From: Beta vulgaris subsp. vulgaris
Lineage: Eukaryota > Streptophyta > Magnoliopsida > Caryophyllales > Amaranthaceae
Length of the DNA: 64,000 nucleotides
Direction of reading: 5' to 3'
NCBI RefSeq assembly: GCF_026745355.1
Contig: NC_079206.1
Coordinates: 17,872,916-17,936,915, forward strand
In this document: positions 22,190-34,707 of the stretch, one piece after another
Layout of the letters: each line of letters opens with the position of its first letter
Numbering within the stretch: position 1 is the stretch's first letter
Program-made: the position numbers and the translations under genes
Notes under the pieces: model-generated
Told to the model about the DNA's origin: nothing
What the model saw: only the letters and a program-made list of their open reading frames with translations
Databases searched by the model: none

Positions 22190-22774
22190 CGGTGTGTCTT
22201 CCTCGGTGTTGGAGTCGGGACGACAATGCTTGTCGGTGTCCATTGGGTGATGGGAGTTGGGAGTGAGAGTGATTCATAAATGAGTGATACACTAGGAAAT
22301 GATGAGAAATTGAGGAGGGTCGAGGATGGAGGATAGGCAAAAATTCTTGAACGAGTGAGAGAAAGGATGCGGGAGGAGTATAAGAGATAAAATTAACAAA
22401 GACTGAGAAGGAGGGGATGGCGAGTGAGAGAGGACTGAGAAGGCTTAATAACGAAGAGAGGTTTGAAACTTTGAAGGAGTGAGGAGAGAGAACGAAGGAA
22501 TGAATAAAACAACACCCACCCATTCACCCACTAACTTAACAAAGAAACCTTAACTGGGTGCTTTCTTTAAATTAATTTAGAATTTTACTGTTGCGATTTT
22601 TCATAAGAACAACAACAATAGTTTTAAATATTATTAAAAAAATATTTTAATCCATTGTTGCGGCTTCCACCCGAAATCGCAGCAATAGATTGATTTTCGA
22701 TTTTTTTTTATTTTGACGCAGTTCATTGTTGTGTATGGGTAAAACTGCCACAATTGACAATGTTTCTACTAGTG
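22190..22774 (-). mobile_element. CACTA element D fragment
   Basis: Read on the minus strand it begins CACTAGTAGAAACATTG (from 22774). It carries subterminal repeats of the ATTGCTGCG / CGCAGCAAT class near 22566-22735, the same class as element C at 42506. Behind these lies a CT-rich leader-like block (22190-22540). The other terminus is missing where it meets the hAT-like remnant. Confidence 0.65.
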
Positions 22775-23089
22775 AAGAAAAATTGAGCTTCTGCGTATTT
22801 GCAATTAGAGTATTGGAAGTAAGGGGCCCGTATAACATGGGACCAACTTATTGATTAACCATTTGCCTTTTTCTACAACTTTGCAAAATCCCAATTCAAC
22901 AAGCGCACGACAACATAAGGACAATTAAGATCTCAAAATATGAATGGAGGCCAAAATGACATAAAAAATCAATTAATTTATTTCTTTTCGACTCTCTTTA
23001 ATGGTACGCCGAATTAGATGGGCCTAATGCTAGACATGGATATAAATAAGTGGGTAGAGCAAATGCCTAGCTTCTCAAATGTTCAGTAA

Positions 23090-24290
23090 AATTGCTACGA
23101 CTTCCTCAACATACCATTCACTAAAATTGCTATGTTCAGTATGAATCCAATAGAACTGCCGAGTCCCAATGGTATTATTCCCCCTTTCCCATCCAAAAGA
23201 ATGGGACATTGCGCATTGGTATAAATTTTCGTCAAGCAACTCCGAACTTTTTGGAAGGTGGCGTTGAAGGTGACCAATCAAATGTTCATTGCTCTTATTC
23301 CGAAAACAAAGAGACCATAACAAGTAAGTCAAATTTCGCCCTATTAGCTTATGCAATATGTCTTACAAGTTAATTTCAAAATGTTTAGTAAAAAGGCTAT
23401 AACCTCTGATGAAGTATCTCATAGGAGATTTTCGAAGTGCCTTTATCCCTAGTAGGTTGATTAATGATAATTGTAGTCTTCCAGATGAGATGTTGAGTTA
23501 CATAAAGAGAAGGAAATAAAGATGCAAACTACTCATTCAGACTAAATCTTGATTTGAACAAATCTTATATCGTATTAGTTGGCTCTTTATAGAAAAGGTT
23601 CTTAGGAAAATGGGGCTACCAGAGCTTTGGGTCCACCTAATCATGCAGTGTATCACTACAGTTTCATAGTTGATCCTAGTTAATGGAGAGCCATCAAGTA
23701 AAATAACAACAAAAGCAGGTTTATGGCAAGGAGATCCTCTTTTACTATACATTTTTGTCCTGTGCATGGACCATTGTCTAGGAATTTTCTTTGTCAATGT
23801 CACTCACTTCTTAATGAAAGGTACTATGGATAACTCCTGGAATCTAAAGAAAACGTTAGATCAATTTGCCTTTTTTCAGGGGAAATGGTAAATACTCATA
23901 AGTCTTTTTTTACAATCTTTAGCATGAAAACACCCCCCGAAATTCACTAGGTTGCTTAGTAAAATATTAAGCTTGAAAAATAACGATAAGGTAGGCTCTT
24001 ACTCCAGTTTCCCAATGGATGTGGATGACAGGTCTTTGAAATATTTCAAAAACCTACACGTTCCAAAGTAGCCAAACCATCACATTTTGGAAGTTCAAAA
24101 ACCTTAATCAAGTTGGGAAGCTTATTTTGATCAATAGTAGCCTCATAGCTTGATCCTCCCACATCATGCCTATCTATCTTTTTCTGAAGCAAATACTTCA
24201 AAAGGTCTCCTCCTTTCTTTTAAAAAGTTTTTGTGGGCTTCAATTCATTATAAAAACCCAATTTATTAGAGAAAAAAACGTTACTGGAGA
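23090..24290 (+). pseudogene. LINE-3: L1-type reverse transcriptase remnant
   Basis: Decayed LINE RT in shifting frames. Recognisable pieces are MFIALIPKTKRP near 23260, a fingers/palm stretch near 23400-23460, ILVNGEPSSKITTKAG then LWQGDPLLLYIFVLCMD (23673-23775; the family has RQGDPLSPYLF), and a thumb-like region (VNTHKSFF, near 23890). Stops and frameshifts occur every 50-100 codons. It is 5'-truncated and abuts LINE-2 without a clear poly-A junction. Confidence 0.7.
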
Positions 24291-24299
24291 AACATAGTC

Positions 24300-25709
24300 T
24301 TGAGTTAGGGAGAAGTCGAAGTATTTGAAGTCTGATCTCAAACAACTTTATAGGGAGGGTTTTTTCTGAGATCCAAGTGAAGGTTGCTCAAGCTTTTCAA
24401 AACTTTAGGGTGCAAAACCTTGTTCATAAAAATCCTAACAATATTGAGTACACTAGAAAGAAGAAGGGTGTGCTTATAGACAGGATCGTGAGGTTTACCT
24501 TAGTTTCCTAAGGCAAAATTCTAAGGCTAAATGGATTGATAAAGGTAATGATAACTCAAGACTTTTTCATCAATCCATAAAAGCCAGAAGAAACACAAAT
24601 AAGATCCATGCTATCCAAGATGCTGCAGGGACTTGGGTGAATGAAGAAGATAAATTCAAGGATGCTTTTATGCATTTCTATCTATCAGGATCTCTTGAAC
24701 AAAACAATAGAAGATAGATGCGCTGTCAAAGGTAGAATCATTAATGATGGGCCTAAATTGTCTCCAATAACAGAACCTGTTGCACTCTATCTTTTTGAAG
24801 GCTAATGTGAAGAGAGTTATGCACTCTATCCCTGATAATAAAGCTCCAGGAGATGATGGGTACACCAACTTTTTCTTTAAGAAATGTTGGGAGATTATTG
24901 GGGGAGAAGTTTCTGTCGTTGTCCTTGATTGTTTTAAAAACAGGGAAGTTATTAAAATCTATAAATGTCACATCCATTACCTTGATTCCCAAGGTAAAGA
25001 GTCCAGTGAGTGTTGGTGACCATAGACCCATTTCAGGTTGTTCTCTCATTTATAAGTGTATCACCAAGATGTTGTGTGAGAAATTGAAGTTAATTTTGCC
25101 TAGTGTGGTCTCTGAAACCCAGGGGGCTTTGTTGCTAGCAAGAGAATTTTGCACAATGTTCTTTTGTGTCAGGACATAGTTAGAATATATAGGAGTGGGC
25201 AGAAATAGAAATGTTGTATGACGAAGGTTGACATCCAAAAGGCATATGACACGGTTTGTTGGGAGTTTGTGGAAGATATGATGAAAGCTCTAAATTTCCT
25301 TACTCTGTTTATTCATTTAGTGATGGTTTGTGTGACAAGTCCAATCTTTACTTTGATGATCAATGGTATTCCCAGTGGTTTTTTTCACTTCTTAGAGGGG
25401 GATTAAGATAAGGTGATCCTATGTCTTCCATCTTATTTGTGTGGTGTATGGAGTATCTAACTAGGATAATGGCTTATATAGTTAAGCAACCTCACTTTGA
25501 GTTTCATCCTAGGTGTAAATCCCTCAAACTGAATCATTTGTGCTTTGCAGATGATTTAGTTTTATTATGTAAACGTGACTATAGCTCAGTGAAGATGATT
25601 TTATAAGGTTTGATTCTTTTTGCTGCTACAACTGGTCTTAAAGCTAGCCCTGCAAAGTCCAATGTGTATGGGTGTGGCATGAGCGATCAAGAGATGAAGA
25701 GAATTGTGG
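24300..25709 (+). pseudogene. LINE-2, 5' part (RT), split by LINE-1
   Basis: L1-like ORF2 remnant. A pre-RT linker is present (AKWIDKGNDNSRLFHQSIKA, near 24530). RT motifs follow: NKAPGDDG near 24840, SITLIPKVKSPVSVGDHRPI near 24970-25030, KVDIQKAYDTVCWEF near 25223, and the catalytic FADD at 25544-25555. The frame breaks several times. The sequence stops at 25709 within ...DQEMKRI, and its continuation resumes at 30898-30911 after the inserted LINE-1. Confidence 0.85.
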
Positions 25710-25837
25710 GATAATAATAAACAGGCACAAAAAATGAGAGTCTAGAGAGAGAAACTCCCGCTTCTATCTAGAATTAAAATTGTGAAGTATTTCATCCATT
25801 GCTTACTGTTCCATTGAACCTCAGCTTTTACTGGAAC

Positions 25838-27388
25838 ATGGCTAAGGGTTCGAAGAAAGGAAATGGTGGAAAGAAGGCAAAACAACAAGTAAAGGTGATG
25901 AAGAAACCACAAACTGGTGATGCTAGGAAGATGAAGAATGTTAATGAAATTGGTGAAAATGTGGCTCTAAGTTGGACTACGGAGGATGAGAAAGATGATG
26001 ATTCTGTTGCATTGGTGGAGAATCGAGCATCAACGCTTGATAGGGCTAACTTTAAGGCTGCGCGTACTCAAGTGGAGAGTTGGGTGGCATCGATGAGAAC
26101 TCCTATGCGTCCTGCAGCTGGGAGTATTATTCCATTGCCACATCCTATGCAACAGTTGGCGAGTAACACAGGTAACATTCCATGGTGTCATAGTCTGTTT
26201 GAGAGTATCCGTGAAGAAGGTCTAGATTTAGAAGACTGTAGTAATGTTAATCAATCTGATGAGGTTAATATAGCTATAAATGAATCTATTCCTAGAATTG
26301 TGATTTCAGAGGAGGATGTTAAAGGTGAGATAGATTTCTGGAATTCTGCATTGGTGTGTTATGTTTTTGGAATCAAACTTCCTGCTCATATTATTAATGG
26401 CTTTGTTAGGTGAGTATGGGGGAAATTTGGAGTTGATAGGATTGCAATGGGGGTGAATGGTGTTTTTGTGATCAGGTTTAGAAATGTCGAGGGTAAACAG
26501 AGGGCTATGGATGATGGGCCAGTGTTATGTGATAACAAGCCTGTTATCATGAAACAGTGGTCTCCTGATATGGATTTGTTGAAGGAGGAAGTGAAAGTAG
26601 TGCCTACATGGATTAGGTTTCCTGGTTTGCCGTTGAAGTACTGGGGACAAGTTGCTCTTAATAAGATTGCTAGTCTTGTAGGTAAACCTATCAGGACAGA
26701 TAGGGCCACAGCACAAAAAGAATGTATTGAATATGCGAAAGTGATGGTAGAAGTGAAAATGGGACAAACCTTTCCTGATGTAATCCAATTTCTGAATGAG
26801 AAAGGGATAATTATGAAGCAACAGGTGATCTATGAATGTAAACCTATCATATGTGGTGACTGTGGAGGGATAGGTCATACTTTGGAGATGTGTAGGCAAA
26901 AGAAGTATGATATAGCTATAAAGAAACTTCAACCCAAAAAGATTTGGGTGCCTAAATCCAGGGTTCTTGTGGGAACATCACAGGTGCAAGGTGGTGTGTC
27001 AACTGTAGTTCAGGACCATCAGCAGCTTAGGCCTGAAGTTATAGCTCTTGAAAAGGAACCTTCAGTTCAGGGTGCTCAACAGGAGACTTTGGTAGAGAAG
27101 GATCAGGGGCAGATTCAAAAGGCGATAATGGGTGCATCACAGGTTCTGAAGGGTGGTGAGAAAGTTTCAGTTCAGGGGACTAAGCAGATTAGGACTGAAG
27201 CTATGAATGAAAGTGTAACTTCAGGCCAAGGAGCTCAAAAGGTGACTTCAGTCAGCAAGGAAGTAGAGAAGGGGCAGGGGCAGGCTCATATGCTATCAGT
27301 AGGTGAGAAGGCCAGGGTAGTAGGTCAGCAGCAGGTAGAGGAGGCCTCTATACCCCCAAATGGATACAATTGGTTGTTGGAACATTAG
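25838..27388 (+). pseudogene. LINE-1 ORF1 (DUF4283, CCHC) with one in-frame stop
   Basis: Encodes the RNA-binding ORF1 protein of plant L1 elements. The ATG at 25838 begins MAKGSKKGNGGKKAKQQVKV, a basic N terminus. The DUF4283 fold spans about residues 160-310 (WNSALVCYVFGIKLP ... VGKPIRTDRATAQKE). A knuckle CGDCGGIGHTLEMC (residues about 339-352) follows, then a glutamine-rich, repeat-like tail. A TGA at 26411-26413 is the only interruption in 517 codons; the frame is otherwise intact, which suggests recent inactivation. It ends 29 bp inside the start of ORF2 in another frame, a typical overlapping LINE arrangement. Confidence 0.9.
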
Positions 27389-30300
27389 GGGTCTAAATAG
27401 CCCTAATAAACATAATGATGTTAAAGGTTTTTTAAGTCATTATAATATTGGGTTGTTTGGACTTCTAGAAACTAGGGTGAAGGCAAAGAATTTTTCTAAG
27501 GTCTTCCCTAATATTTGTAAGGATTGGGTTGTGGTTACAAATTATCAATTTCATGTTGGAGGGAGAATATGGTTAATCTGGTTACCTTCTGTTTTTGTGC
27601 TAAATATATGTAGTTGTTCTGCTCAATATATGCATTGTGAAGTGATTCATAGAGCCTCTAGAGGTGTCTTTGAGGTCACTATGGTGTATGAAGCAAATGA
27701 TGTGGCTGTCAGGGAGGAGCTTTGGAGGGACTTGGAAAGAATTAGTAAATTTGTGAAAGAAGCTTGGGTCATTATGGGATATTTTAATAGTGTGTTAAAC
27801 TTAGGGTAAAGATTGGGCTCTGCTGTTACCTTGGAGGAGGTAGGCCCTTTCAGGAAGTGTACTAGAATATGTCAAATGCAGGACCTTCCTACTTCAGGGC
27901 CTTTCTTTACATGGTCTAATAAACAGGAGGGAGAGCAGAGAGTGTTTTCAAAGATAGATAGAGTTCTTGTTAATTCCAGGTGGCTTGACAACTTTAGAAA
28001 TGCTTATGCAATGTTCATTCCAGAGGGCATTTCAGATCATTGTGCATGTGTATTGAAACTGGACAACACCTTAATTGAGAAGGCTAGACCATTTAAATTT
28101 TGTAATATGTGGGCTCTTGATGATGTTCAAACTGGCTGGCAGGTGAAAATTGAGGGTGTTCCTATGTTTAAGGTGGTGAGTAAACTAAAGAAGTTGAAGT
28201 AGAGCCTGAAAATGTTGCATAGATATAAGTTCTATCAAGTGGAGAATGATGCTACTATAGCTTTGATAAAGCTCCTAGATATCCAGCAAGCTATTCATAG
28301 TAATCCACATAATGCAGATCTTCATAGGAAGGAGGATGAAGTCAGGAGCACTTATGAAGACTTAAATAAAGCTAAGATGAGCTTTATTAGGCAGAAAGTG
28401 AAACAAGACTAGATCAAAGGAGGGGATGAAAATACTAGATATTTTCATTCATGTTTGAGGAAAAAAAGCCTCCAAAAGCAGGTGTATAGAATCAAGGATT
28501 ATTCTGGTAAATGGCAAGAAACTCCTAAGGAGATGGAGGAAGCTTTTTTAATGTATTATAAGAGATTGTTAGGGACTGATAGTGAGGCTACATGCAATGT
28601 CAGTAACTCAAACATAGCTGAAGGCCCTAGTGTGGATGAAAGTATACAGGAGAGACTTGTAGGCCAGTTTAATATGGAAGAGGTTAAGAAGGCATTCTTT
28701 GATATTCATGATAATAAAGCTGCAGGGCCAGATGGGTAATCCAGTGGGTTTTTAAAGAAAGCTTGGGATCAGGTGGGAGATGAAGTCTCTCAGGCAGTGT
28801 TGGGTTTTTTTCAATCAGGCCAGTTGCTAAAGCAGATTAACACCACTACACTGTGTTTAATACTTAAAGTAGATCAACTTGAAGAAGTAAGCCAATTCAG
28901 ACCTATTGCTTGTTGTAATGTTATCTACAAGGTAATATCTAAGCTCTTATGTAGTAGAATGAAGTTGGTTTTGCCTAATCTGGTGAATCAAGTGCAAAGT
29001 GCTTTTGTTGCTAATAGGCAAATAATGCATAACATACTTATTTGTTAAGATATTCTTAGACATTATAAGAGAAAGAGCCAACCTAGTAGATGTACTATGA
29101 AGATTGATCTGAGGAAGGCTTATAATTCAGTAAGCTTGAAATTTATTGATGAACTCTTGAAGAAATCGCAATTTCCTGCTAAAAATAGAAAATAGATTAT
29201 CACTTGCATTACTACTCCAACCTTTTCTCTCAGCATTAATGGTGGATTAGTTGGATTTTTTAAAGGAAGGAAAGGTCTGAGACATGGGGGATCCAATCTC
29301 CCCACCGTTGTTTGTTCTAGTGATGGAGTATTTTACAAGAATTCTGAAGAAGGTTGGAAATAAAGATAACTTTGGGTTTCATCATAGATGCAAAGAATTG
29401 AGAATAAATCATCTCATCTTTGCAGATGACCTTATGTTGTTTTGTAAAGGTGACATTCAGTCTGTGACTTTGATGGTTAGAGCCTTAAAAGCTTTCTCAG
29501 ATGCTTCTGGTTTACAGGCTAATCATATGAAGTCTGCTATATACTTTGGCAATGTTCAAGAAGAGATAAGAAGCATGATTCTACAAGTTACTGGATTCAA
29601 TTAGGCTCATTTCCATTCAGATACCTTGGAGTGCCAATCACATCCAAGAGAATCTCTATTTCAGATTGTGATGTACTCATTGATAGAATGCTGAAGAGAA
29701 TTCTGTGTTGGTCTTCTAGACACTTATCATATGCAGGGAGGGCCACATTAGTTAATGCTGTGCTGTTAAGCATTCACTCTTATTGGGCTCAAGTGTTTCT
29801 GCTCCCTAAATATGTCATACAAAGAGTAACACAAATCTGTAGAGCCTACCTGTGGGATGGCAAAACTTTTCTACATAAACCTCCTTTAGTGGCATGGGAT
29901 TGGGTTTGTAGGCCTAAGAAGTGTGATGGGCTTGGAGTTAGAGATTGTATGGTGTGGAATACAACAGCTATGGGGAAATACATTTGGCAAATTGCCAAGA
30001 AGGAAGATACTCTTTGGATTAAATGGATTCACAGCATTTACATTTGTGAAGCTAATTGGTGGGATTATACACCACCAAGTAATGCAAGCTGGGCATGGAA
30101 GATAATTAGCAAAGTTAAGGAGAAGCTTAATCCTGCCTATCAGAATAACTTGTGGCTGGATGGTAGGAGAGCTTACACTATTCAGGATGGTTATCAGTGG
30201 CTTAAGGGTAATATGGAGAAAGTGAGATGGTCTCATTCGGTGTGGAGCTCAATGAATATCCCTAAGCACTCCTTTATTGCTTGGCTAGTTGCTTGTGGTA

Positions 30301-30743
30301 GATTGAACACCAGGAAAAGGCTAAATAAAGCTGGCATATGTAGAGTTACAAGTTGTCTGCTGTGTCAAAATGGGGTTGACTCATGTCAACATCTCTTCTT
30401 TTAATGTGATTTCAGTAGGAGAATTTGCAAGGGGATAATGAGCTGGTTGGAAATCTATTACAGTGGGAATGAAAATTTGTATGTGCACTAGAGGAAGTGG
30501 GAGAGAAAATTCTGGAGAAGATATCAACAGAAGGTGGCTTATGCTAGCTTGGTAGCCACAGTGTATTACACTTGGAAGGCAAGAAATCATGCTCTCTGGT
30601 ATGAAGCTGTCTGGAATCAGGAGGGTATAATCAATAAGATTCAATGTGACATTATCAGTAGAATTAAAGCAAAAATTTGTAATAAATGGAGTGACGATAA
30701 TGAGTGTCTTTGGTTTGAAAACCTTAGGTCTGGTATTATGTAA
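27360..30743 (+). pseudogene. LINE-1 ORF2 (APE endonuclease, RT, zf-RVT), multiple stops
   Basis: ORF2 starts MDTIGCWNIRGLNSPNKH, overlapping ORF1. It nicks target DNA and reverse-transcribes the LINE RNA. Endonuclease landmarks are WNIRGLN, LLETR and GISDHCACVL. The usual GDFN motif reads GYFN near 27780, a change at a metal-binding Asp. RT landmarks are [20 protein letters not shown] (a single change from the usual LIPK) and the catalytic FADD (29419-29430). A zf-RVT region (HSFIAWLVACGRL ... CLLCQNGVDSCQHLF) closes it. In-frame stops lie at 27807, 28200, 28410, 28737 and 29046. An extra G near 29286 and a further shift near 29605 change frame. No RNase H domain follows. Confidence 0.92.
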
Positions 30744-30910
30744 GGCTGTCCAATTTATTTGGTGTCTGCTGTAGGTGTCTGTTGTCTGGAGTATGTAAGT
30801 TTGTTCTGGTGTTTTTGCTGGTTGTGTGTAATGTTTTGTTTGTAGTTGGTGCTTTCATGCTTTTGGTAATATATTTCTTACATTTTTACCAAAAAAAAAG
30901 AGAATTATGG

Positions 30911-32149
30911 ATAGTGTAGGCTTCAAGGTTGGCAGTCTTCCCTTTAGGTACCTTGGGGTACCTATTAGTGTCAATAAGCTCACTACAACTAATTGTGAGA
31001 AGCTTATTGATGAGAAGATGAGAGGTAGGATTAGAGTGTGGAGCATCAGACACATCTTTTTTGCTAGCAAGAGACAATTGATCAACTCTGTTCTCTTGAG
31101 TATTTGTGTGTATTAGGCACAAATTTTTCTCATTCCCAGAGGAGTTATCACCATGATCAATGCTATTTGTAGAGCACTTCTTTGGACTGAGACTTGCAAC
31201 AGTCCTAAGCCTAGATATGTGAATTGGGATAATGTCTGTAGGGCAAAAGCTATGGTGGTCTTGGTTTTAGATCCTTGATGCACTGGAACTTAGTTATGGT
31301 ACGTAAGCAGGTGTGGAGCATTTCAAAAAAAGCTGACAACTTTTGTACATTAAAGAGCAGGACTGGTCTCAATTTATAGCCCTTCCCTCTGCTAGTTGGG
31401 TTGTGAAGTTTATTAGCAAAAGTAAACAAGAGATCAGTGCTCAGATGGGTACTAGCTGGTTGACAGATGGTTCATTTCATACTTCAGACTTGTATAAGAA
31501 CTTGCATGTTGCAAGTGAGAACTACCCTGGTGTATAGAAGTCTGGGATCATAATAATGTTCCTAAACACAGCTTCATATGCTGGCTGGCAATGCATATGG
31601 GACTTCAAACAAGAGGGAAGTTAGCTACCATTGGTGTGGTTGATAATGACATGTATTTAATTTGTGACATGGCAACATAAGATCATCAACATTTATTTTC
31701 TGATTGCACCTACAACAGAGAATGCTTGAATATGGTAAAGAAACGGCTGCGCATCTCTACTATTGCTAGAGATCTCACAAGGCTTTTAGACTAGACAAAG
31801 AGAAGATGTAAAGGGACTAAATTCAGAAAATAAGTGATAAGAGCATGTATCCTTGCCACTGTTTATAATATTTCGCAAGAATGTAATAATTTTCTTTGAA
31901 ATATGCGAGTAGGATTTGTTGCTCAGGTTGTAAAGCATATACAATATAGAGTCAAACAAAGAGTAGGAAATAAATTACACAAAAACATGAAGGATAGAGA
32001 TAATAGTTGGCTTCAGAATCTATAATGGTTATGTGCTCTAGTGTCTGTTACTAGTAGCATTTATATAGTTGTTGGGTAGGTTTTTTTTTCCTGGTGATAG
32101 GATATAATGTTTGTTGAGCTTATACAATACTTAAATACCAAAAAAAAAA
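30911..32149 (+). pseudogene. LINE-2, 3' part (RT thumb, zf-RVT, poly-A)
   Basis: Continues the LINE-2 frame: GFKVGSLPFRYLGVPISV, then SKRQLINSVLLSICVY, a middle region (SASWVVKFISKSKQE) and a zf-RVT remnant (VPKHSFICWLAMHMG, DHQHLFSDCTYN). It ends in a poly-A run (about 32139-32148). Stops and frameshifts are frequent. Where it aligns with LINE-1 the two are related but clearly different copies. Confidence 0.85.
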
Positions 32150-32455
32150 GTTCGAAAATCAGATTTTACGGGATAAACTCCGATTATGAAAATATCTTTT
32201 AAAATAATTTTTTATCTAAATAAAAGAATTAATTATTATTACACAATTAATTGAGCTTTTTAAAGTATTATGCTTAAATTAATTACCATTATGAATAATT
32301 AATTGGGCTTCGAAATAGGAATTTAACACTTTTCGGAATAGTTTTGGGATGACTTTTCAGACTGCTCCGCCCTTCGGTCGGACCAATTAAGATCACAATA
32401 TGTTTCATAATCGAATCCTTAAATGGAGAGACATGATTATGTTTCTACACTTGCA
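32150..32455 (+). repeat. Second copy of dispersed repeat R1
   Basis: Shares ordered blocks with 4725-4751 plus 7015-7341, including attaattgggctt, cggaccaattaa, atatgtttcat and ttaaatggagaga. It begins immediately after the LINE-2 poly-A, so LINE-2 probably inserted into it. No left half was recognised upstream. Confidence 0.6.
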
Positions 32456-32519
32456 TTATAGTCAATTGAACAAGACACTGTATATGGTGATTCATGGAGC
32501 AAAATGTAAATAGCTAGTA

Positions 32520-33180
32520 GCTGAGTTCATTAAAATTCTATGGTGTATACAGATTATGAGGGACAAAATGATCTTCAATGCAAAAGTCTAAACCAATCCA
32601 AGATATGCCATGACCATTATTGGCTAATGGAAAAGAGATGGAGTGTAACTTATAGTACAAATGAGGGTTTGGATCATAATCTGAACATAGCTTTAACTGG
32701 GGAAAAGGATGGGAAGTTGATTCAACTCTGCAAAAATTGGAAGGATAATACACCAAATTGGTTATTGGTTGTTGATGGGGCTTGGAAGAAATATGAAACG
32801 GGTGACCTCAGTTCTTGGAATGCTTCCCATGGTTGGACGGTTTTGGAAAATAGAGTTCAGAAGAAAAATGGAGGAGAATACAAGCAACGTCGAGTCTGGA
32901 AGCAGAAGCTAAAGCAATGCTCCTGAGTTTGAGGCAAGCATACAACTAGATATGAATGAGATTGATATTTGGAGTTTGGACTGATTATGTAATGACTATA
33001 TCTGGACTTTGCTCACTAGAGACCTCACACACTTCAATTAGAATGATTTGGCATGAAGTATTACTATTCCTAAATGGGCTTAGTAGTTTTAAAGTTTTAA
33101 ATGTTAACAGAAGTAAGGTTAATAAGGCTCGCTTAATTGCTGTAAAAGCCAGGAAATAGCGTGAGTAGCTTGTTTTCCTC
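32520..33180 (+). pseudogene. RNase H-like (RVT_3) fragment of a LINE
   Basis: The frame at 32540-32926 contains PNWLLVVDGAWKKYETGDLS and a following GWTVLENRV, matching the first strand of the RVT_3 RNase H domain (catalytic Asp in VDGAW). After a frameshift the continuation appears as EAKAMLLSLRQAYN-like and MNEIDIW.D pieces near 32905-32980, and then a tail at 33090-33160. Such domains close the ORF2 of some plant L1 elements. Its own 5' part is absent. Confidence 0.65.
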
Positions 33181-34600
33181 TTCTATTCTATGTATTTTGT
33201 CAAAAAATAACAATAATATACCTATTGGGCTGTAAAATATGTGTTGGGCCAATTGATGTACGAGTACAATTCTGTTTACTCATTGGGTGCAAAGCAGCAA
33301 ATAGAAAAGGAAGATGAAAGGTCATGTGTCCTTAAGCAGCTTGACTTATGATTAAAGATGGGCCACGGTTCATGGCATCCGAATTCAGTTCAAACCTAAT
33401 AGTTCATTAAGTAATCAAGTATTAGGCCTAAATTTGTGCAACCCATTTAACAAATGTTTATAACGATGAAAATTTATATAATGTATATGAAAATGCTCAC
33501 CTTTCATTATCTATAATAATGCTTGTCCATCCGGAATTTCATATAGCTCCTTTTATTTTGTTGAAATTTTAGCTTTTATTTTTTTTTCCATTGTAGAGTA
33601 ATTAAAATTTATTAAAAAAGAAGTTTTATGATAAAGTCATGCCTCAAGGATTAATATGAAATTTTCATTACAGCATATGAATTCTATTACCAATATCAAC
33701 TTTCGTTACCACCTATTAAAAGAACTATTGAAATTTCGATTGTGCTAAGAACCCAATGTAGATAAAATGTAGGTTCTCCTTAATTAGTTATAGTATCAAC
33801 TCGTTGATTTGCATATTTTATCGAGGTTCCTCATAATCGATCAAGACTTCCATTCTACCCCCACACTTTCGTCATCTCTTCAATTTGACTTGTGGCTTTT
33901 TTTTGTCATTAGAGTAGAATTAATGTACATATTCACACAAGGGATCTTATCTTTAGTTGGAATGAGTGCGTACCAGTGTTGGAACCTATTAGGATTTGGA
34001 TATGGTTCATGGCCCAAAGTGTTTAATCCGCATATTGGCAGGCAAATGAAGACCAAATCATGCAAGGGTTTTCTCTTGAGCCCGAGCGCAAAGGAAGCCC
34101 AATCAAATAGACCATGATATAGGCTCATTATTGGTCCATAGTCGATACTATAAATACCTTGATCTCACTCCTAGACAAACGTACATTTACTTGAATAGAA
34201 AAACTCAAACTCTATACATGTTAGAGCATTGATAATGCTTGAACTTTATAGGGGATCATTAGTTATTTTATTACTTCCTTACATCACTTATGCAGAACTT
34301 ACTCAGGACCCCCTATTTTTTGTACTTCCAATAGTTATACCAATTTCTAGGGCAATCAAATTATCTCTCCACCTATTTACTAATACCTCAACTATATTTT
34401 TTGATTTGCGTGCCAGCCATCACCCAATGACGTTGTGTCAACCGTACTCCCCAATATGCCAAATCCGCCACCACTATCTCTCCTCTCCAAATTGTTAGCT
34501 TTTCTTTATCCAAAACCCACATAAACGGTATTTAGTGAAGAAATGTTTATGGTTCTCTATCGTCCCTTTTTTCCTTTTCTTATTTTTTATTATATATTTT
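33181..34600. other. Gene-free stretch with possible decayed LTR
   Basis: No protein-coding gene supported. The segment from TGTTGGAACC (33977) to about 34218 resembles an LTR: TG start and a TATA-like ctataaata near 34148. It lacks a matching 5-bp duplication, so I do not call it. Confidence 0.35.
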
Positions 34601-34638
34601 TAGACATTCTTTTCTCATAAACCACTTAGGGTTCAACC

Positions 34639-34707
34639 ATGGACAACACTCAAGCTCAAATTTTGGACTATGACATCAAAGAGGATTTTCTCTTAAAATC
34701 TCTCGAT
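34639..34707 (+). pseudogene. Exon-like open stretch, unknown
   Basis: An ATG in ttcaaccATGG context opens MDNTQAQILDYDIKEDFLLK and reaches a donor-like CTCGAT|GTAAGC at 34708. An open frame continues to 34905 but becomes hydrophobic and intron-like. It could be the first exon of a captured or decayed gene. I recognise no family. Confidence 0.25.

Larger units (their letters stand above)
25710..30899 (+). mobile_element. LINE-1: near full-length L1-like retrotransposon nested in LINE-2
   Basis: It contains a 5'UTR (about 25710-25837), ORF1, an overlapping ORF2 and a 3'UTR ending in an A9 tail (30891-30899). A 13-bp duplication AAGAGAATT(G/A)TGG flanks it at 25697-25709 and 30898-30910, with one mismatch. 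The flanking sequences join into one continuous reading frame of another LINE (KRI...MDSVGFKVGSLPFRY), which proves nesting. ORF2 carries in-frame stops, so the copy is dead but recognisable end to end. Confidence 0.93.

Noticed and set aside
22146..22523. 125-codon minus-strand gene
   Set aside because: The CT-rich, leader-like block of CACTA fragment D gives a Ser/Pro/Leu-rich frame with no recognisable domain.
33977..34218. Solo LTR
   Set aside because: The TG start and a TATA-like motif fit, but I found no flanking duplication and no convincing CA end.
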